A stretch of 23,443 nucleotides of DNA from a virus. The notes beneath the pieces are model-generated. The model did no database searches. It was not told the DNA's origin and was given only the letters and a program-made list of their open reading frames with translations. The stretch spans positions 1-23,443 of the IMG/VR virus record IMGVR_UViG_3300035698_006149. One strand, written 5' to 3'. The number at the start of each line of letters is the position of its first letter. Positions within the stretch are counted from its first letter, which is position 1. Positions 22,054-23,443 of this stretch are shown here, piece by piece. The translations under genes and the position numbers were made by a program.

Positions 22054-22824
22054 ATGATCCCAGAATATAGAGCATGGCTCAAAGATGAAGATAAGATGGT
22101 CAAAGTGTCCTCGATTAACTATAAAGAGGAAACAATAAAATTCTTTGATCAAGAGAACCGCAGTAAGATAGAGAATGAAACACTGGTAGAACGGGTAGTT
22201 TACATTCGTCGAACTGTGGACTTCACTAGAATCATCCTCATGCAGTCCAGAGGACTTCTTGATCAAGAAGCTGTAAAGATCTTTGAAGATGATATTGTTT
22301 CCTTCGAAGAGCATTATGATGGGGACAACTTGGTAAGGGCTGTTGTTGCCAGGGTATGCATTCACGAAGAAGAGTGGGCTCTGTTCAGCCTAAAGGATGG
22401 CAAAGACGAGTATATTGGAGACCTTTACTCTGGCCATCTTAACTGGTTCCTTAAGGTCATAGGTAATACTCACGCCAACATTGAACTGATGACAGAGAAG
22501 ATAACCAAGAATTCCATCTCAATAAGAACAAGTGCAGGGTCAATAGAGCTGGGAGACCAGTGTGATATCGAAGTCAAGGAGACGAATGTCACACTCTACA
22601 CAATAGCAGGTAATGTTCATCGTTCCACAGACCCAAAGGTAGTTTCCATCAGACTACGAGGTACCTGGATGTCCAATGATGACACGATAGTCCTTCAACA
22701 CTATCAGGGATATGTAAACCCACCACTAAGAATGGTTATCTCCTACGGAGAGCTTGTAGGAATGGACAGGATGGTCAAGATCCTTGATATCCATAACTCT
22801 TGGATCCTGCTAGAAGTATTGTAA
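22054..22824 (+). CDS. YopX-like protein with a C-terminal beta extension
   Basis: A 256-residue protein. Residues 1-145 follow the YopX family: MIPEYRAWLKDEDKMVKV (family: '.kFRAWdk..k.M'), ILMQSRGLLDQEAVKIFEDDIV (residues 61-82, family 'lMQyTGLkDknGkeIYEgDIV') and LKVIGNTHANIELM at the end. Residues about 155-256 are an additional beta-rich domain not typical of YopX, which is usually near 130-150 residues. YopX proteins are common in phages such as SPbeta; their function is unsettled. The ribosome binding site is weak (AAGAG very near the ATG). It is the last gene before a strong terminator. Confidence 0.75.
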   Translation: MIPEYRAWLKDEDKMVKVSSINYKEETIKFFDQENRSKIENETLVERVVYIRRTVDFTRIILMQSRGLLDQEAVKIFEDDIVSFEEHYDGDNLVRAVVARVCIHEEEWALFSLKDGKDEYIGDLYSGHLNWFLKVIGNTHANIELMTEKITKNSISIRTSAGSIELGDQCDIEVKETNVTLYTIAGNVHRSTDPKVVSIRLRGTWMSNDDTIVLQHYQGYVNPPLRMVISYGELVGMDRMVKILDIHNSWILLEVL

Positions 22825-22850
22825 AAGACAGAACAATTCAAGTAAGTCTA

Positions 22851-22886
22851 AGTGCTCCCGGGAAAGAGACCCAGGGGGCACTTTTT
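22851..22886 (+). terminator. Strong intrinsic terminator
   Basis: AGTGCTCCCGGG and CCCAGGGGGCACT form a GC-rich stem of about 12 pairs (one G-T pair, one bulge) with a 7-base loop, followed by TTTTT. It lies 27 bp after the YopX-like stop. Confidence 0.85.
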
Positions 22887-23075
22887 GTATGAACCCACAT
22901 ATATTTTTTCATATATTTTTAGAACACTATGAATATACTTGTAGATATGAGTATATAAGACACTTTATCTGATAATTAGTTTACATAATGTAGGGACTCT
23001 TGATACAAGTCACGACGTTTTGTAAAGATTAAAGAGGCGCTTAAAGGTAGCTTTGAACATGATGGATCAGAAAAG

Positions 23076-23140
23076 GCGTTAAGGTCCTAAGGTAAGGGTG
23101 ACTTCAAAAAACGCTTAACGCGCGCGAGATAAAGTCACCC
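23076..23140. ncRNA. Candidate structured RNA element: interleaved stems (pseudoknot type) 1
   Basis: GCGTTAAG (23076-23083) pairs with CTTAACGC (23114-23121), and GGGTGACTT (23096-23104) pairs with AAGTCACCC (23132-23140). Both are perfect and they interleave, as in an H-type pseudoknot. The last strand also overlaps CACCCCTCG (23136-23144), which can pair with CGAGGGTG (23192-23199) with one bulge, an alternative fold. Strand of expression is unknown. Confidence 0.45.
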
Positions 23141-23211
23141 CTCGGATATGGTGGTGATATAGATACCAAGCCCGGCGACCCCCCGGCGTTTCGAGGGTGG
23201 CCCCTTGATAA

Positions 23212-23249
23212 TGGACGCTACGTGTGCATGATAGCACTGAGTACAGCAC
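23212..23249. repeat. 194-bp-spaced imperfect repeat, copy 1
   Basis: TGGACGCTAC (23212-23221), then AGCACTGAGTACAGCAC (23233-23249). Both blocks recur 194 bp further on, the first exactly and the second at 14 of 17 positions. The copy is enclosed by a hairpin, GTGT/GATAG with CTATC/ACAC. Confidence 0.7.
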
Positions 23250-23267
23250 TATCACACCCACTTCACT

Positions 23268-23280
23268 GTATCCCGGATAC
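23268..23280. repeat. 13-bp palindrome
   Basis: GTATCCCGGATAC is a perfect dyad with a single central base. It has the same architecture as the dispersed TTGGACACGGTGTCCAA sites but an unrelated sequence. Confidence 0.55.
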
Positions 23281-23319
23281 CAGAACCTCACTCACTCGCA
23301 TAGCTCGTTCATTCGCTCA

Positions 23320-23380
23320 CCGCGGCCTGCACACTGGGCCATGCTGAATTTCTTGGCCGCGGAGGTGTCCAGCATGGCCC
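23320..23380. ncRNA. Candidate structured RNA element: interleaved stems (pseudoknot type) 2
   Basis: CCGCGGCC (23320-23327) pairs with GGCCGCGG (23355-23362), and GGGCCATGCTG (23336-23346) pairs with CAGCATGGCCC (23370-23380). Both stems are perfect (8 and 11 bp) and interleave with connecting segments of 7-8 bases, the geometry of an H-type pseudoknot or of two competing hairpins. Confidence 0.5.
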
Positions 23381-23405
23381 AGGAGAAGACTTGACCTTAT
23401 GACAC

Positions 23406-23443
23406 TGGACGCTACTCCACACACACAGCACCGAGTACGGCGC
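23406..23443. repeat. 194-bp-spaced imperfect repeat, copy 2
   Basis: TGGACGCTAC (23406-23415), then AGCACCGAGTACGGCGC (23427-23443), running to the window end. The small stem CTG-AGTA-CAG of copy 1 becomes CCG-AGTA-CGG here, a compensatory pair change. Confidence 0.7.

Larger units (their letters stand above)
22887..23443. other. Gene-free region: AT-rich stretch then structured GC-rich stretch
   Basis: No open frame with a ribosome binding site is visible on either strand over more than 550 bp, in a genome otherwise packed with genes. Positions 22887-23030 are AT-rich, with a near-direct repeat CATATATTTTT and several TATA-like runs. From 23031 the sequence becomes GC-richer and full of inverted repeats, listed separately. 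The layout fits a non-coding RNA behind an AT-rich promoter region, a replication origin with an AT-rich unwinding element, or a genome terminus. Confidence 0.6.

Noticed and set aside
21865-22365. Minus-strand open frame of 166 codons
   Set aside because: Antisense to the start of the YopX-like gene, whose family pattern is clear.
23081-23094. GGTCCTAAGGTA, identical to a conserved 23S rRNA segment (the I-CeuI target region)
   Set aside because: Only about 12 bases match and the flanks do not resemble 23S rRNA; it is more simply a TAAGGT-CC-TAAGGT direct repeat within the structured region.
22887-23443. CRISPR array or tRNA cluster in the gene-free end
   Set aside because: The repeats are only two, imperfect and 194 bp apart, and no cloverleaf can be drawn.

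Overview
The window is a stretch of a tailed double-stranded DNA bacteriophage (Caudoviricetes) genome. The right-to-left transcribed part carries the head and packaging genes expected of such a phage: large terminase, portal, capsid maturation protease with scaffold, a likely decoration protein and an HK97-fold-type major capsid protein. I cannot name the host. Genes are tightly packed, with TAATG, ATGA or TAGTG start/stop overlaps, Shine-Dalgarno sequences of the AAGGAG/AGGAGG type and ATG, rarely GTG, starts. One good sigma-70-like promoter is visible. This fits a bacterial host with ordinary ribosome binding sites. The CsrA-like and YopX-like genes do not settle the host.

Layout. (1) Positions 1-16040, minus strand: head and packaging block. 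In transcription order it runs: Cys-rich protein; small Gly/Ala-rich protein; terminase large subunit interrupted by a LAGLIDADG intein inside the Walker B motif; a small unknown protein; two coiled-coil-rich proteins sharing a repeated GISYPPG motif; portal; prohead protease fused to scaffold, with an internal scaffold start; putative decoration protein; major capsid protein; a terminator; two further virion candidates, one with Ig-like domains; and the start of one more gene running off the left edge. The order protease, scaffold, decoration, capsid matches lambda C-Nu3-D-E. (2) 16156-17443, minus: a membrane-anchored staphylococcal-nuclease-like protein and two small unknown proteins. (3) 17710-19349, plus: a two-gene unit with its own sigma-70-like promoter, encoding an intracellular subtilisin-like protease and a membrane-anchored GAF-like protein. 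It ends at a terminator between convergent units. (4) 19431-21164, minus: small regulatory-type genes, namely a HIRAN protein, a Cro/CI-like helix-turn-helix protein, a 23-residue micro-protein, a divergent CsrA and two unknowns. (5) 21263-22824, plus: two unknown proteins and a YopX-like protein, closed by a strong terminator. (6) 22887-23443: no gene; an AT-rich stretch followed by a GC-richer stretch dense in inverted repeats. It has two pseudoknot-type arrangements and an imperfect 194-bp-spaced repeat whose copies show a compensatory base-pair change. It is a candidate large structured RNA, or an origin or terminus.

Two dispersed DNA motifs cut across the gene map. A perfect palindrome, TTGGACACGGTGTCCAA or its core, occurs four times, three inside genes and one between genes. 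A directional element, CTTACTATA or a near variant, lies 23-62 bp before the starts of at least seven transcription units on both strands. The most promising leads for something undescribed are the structured right end, the dispersed palindrome, the repeated GISYPPG peptide, and the micro-protein plus divergent CsrA pair.
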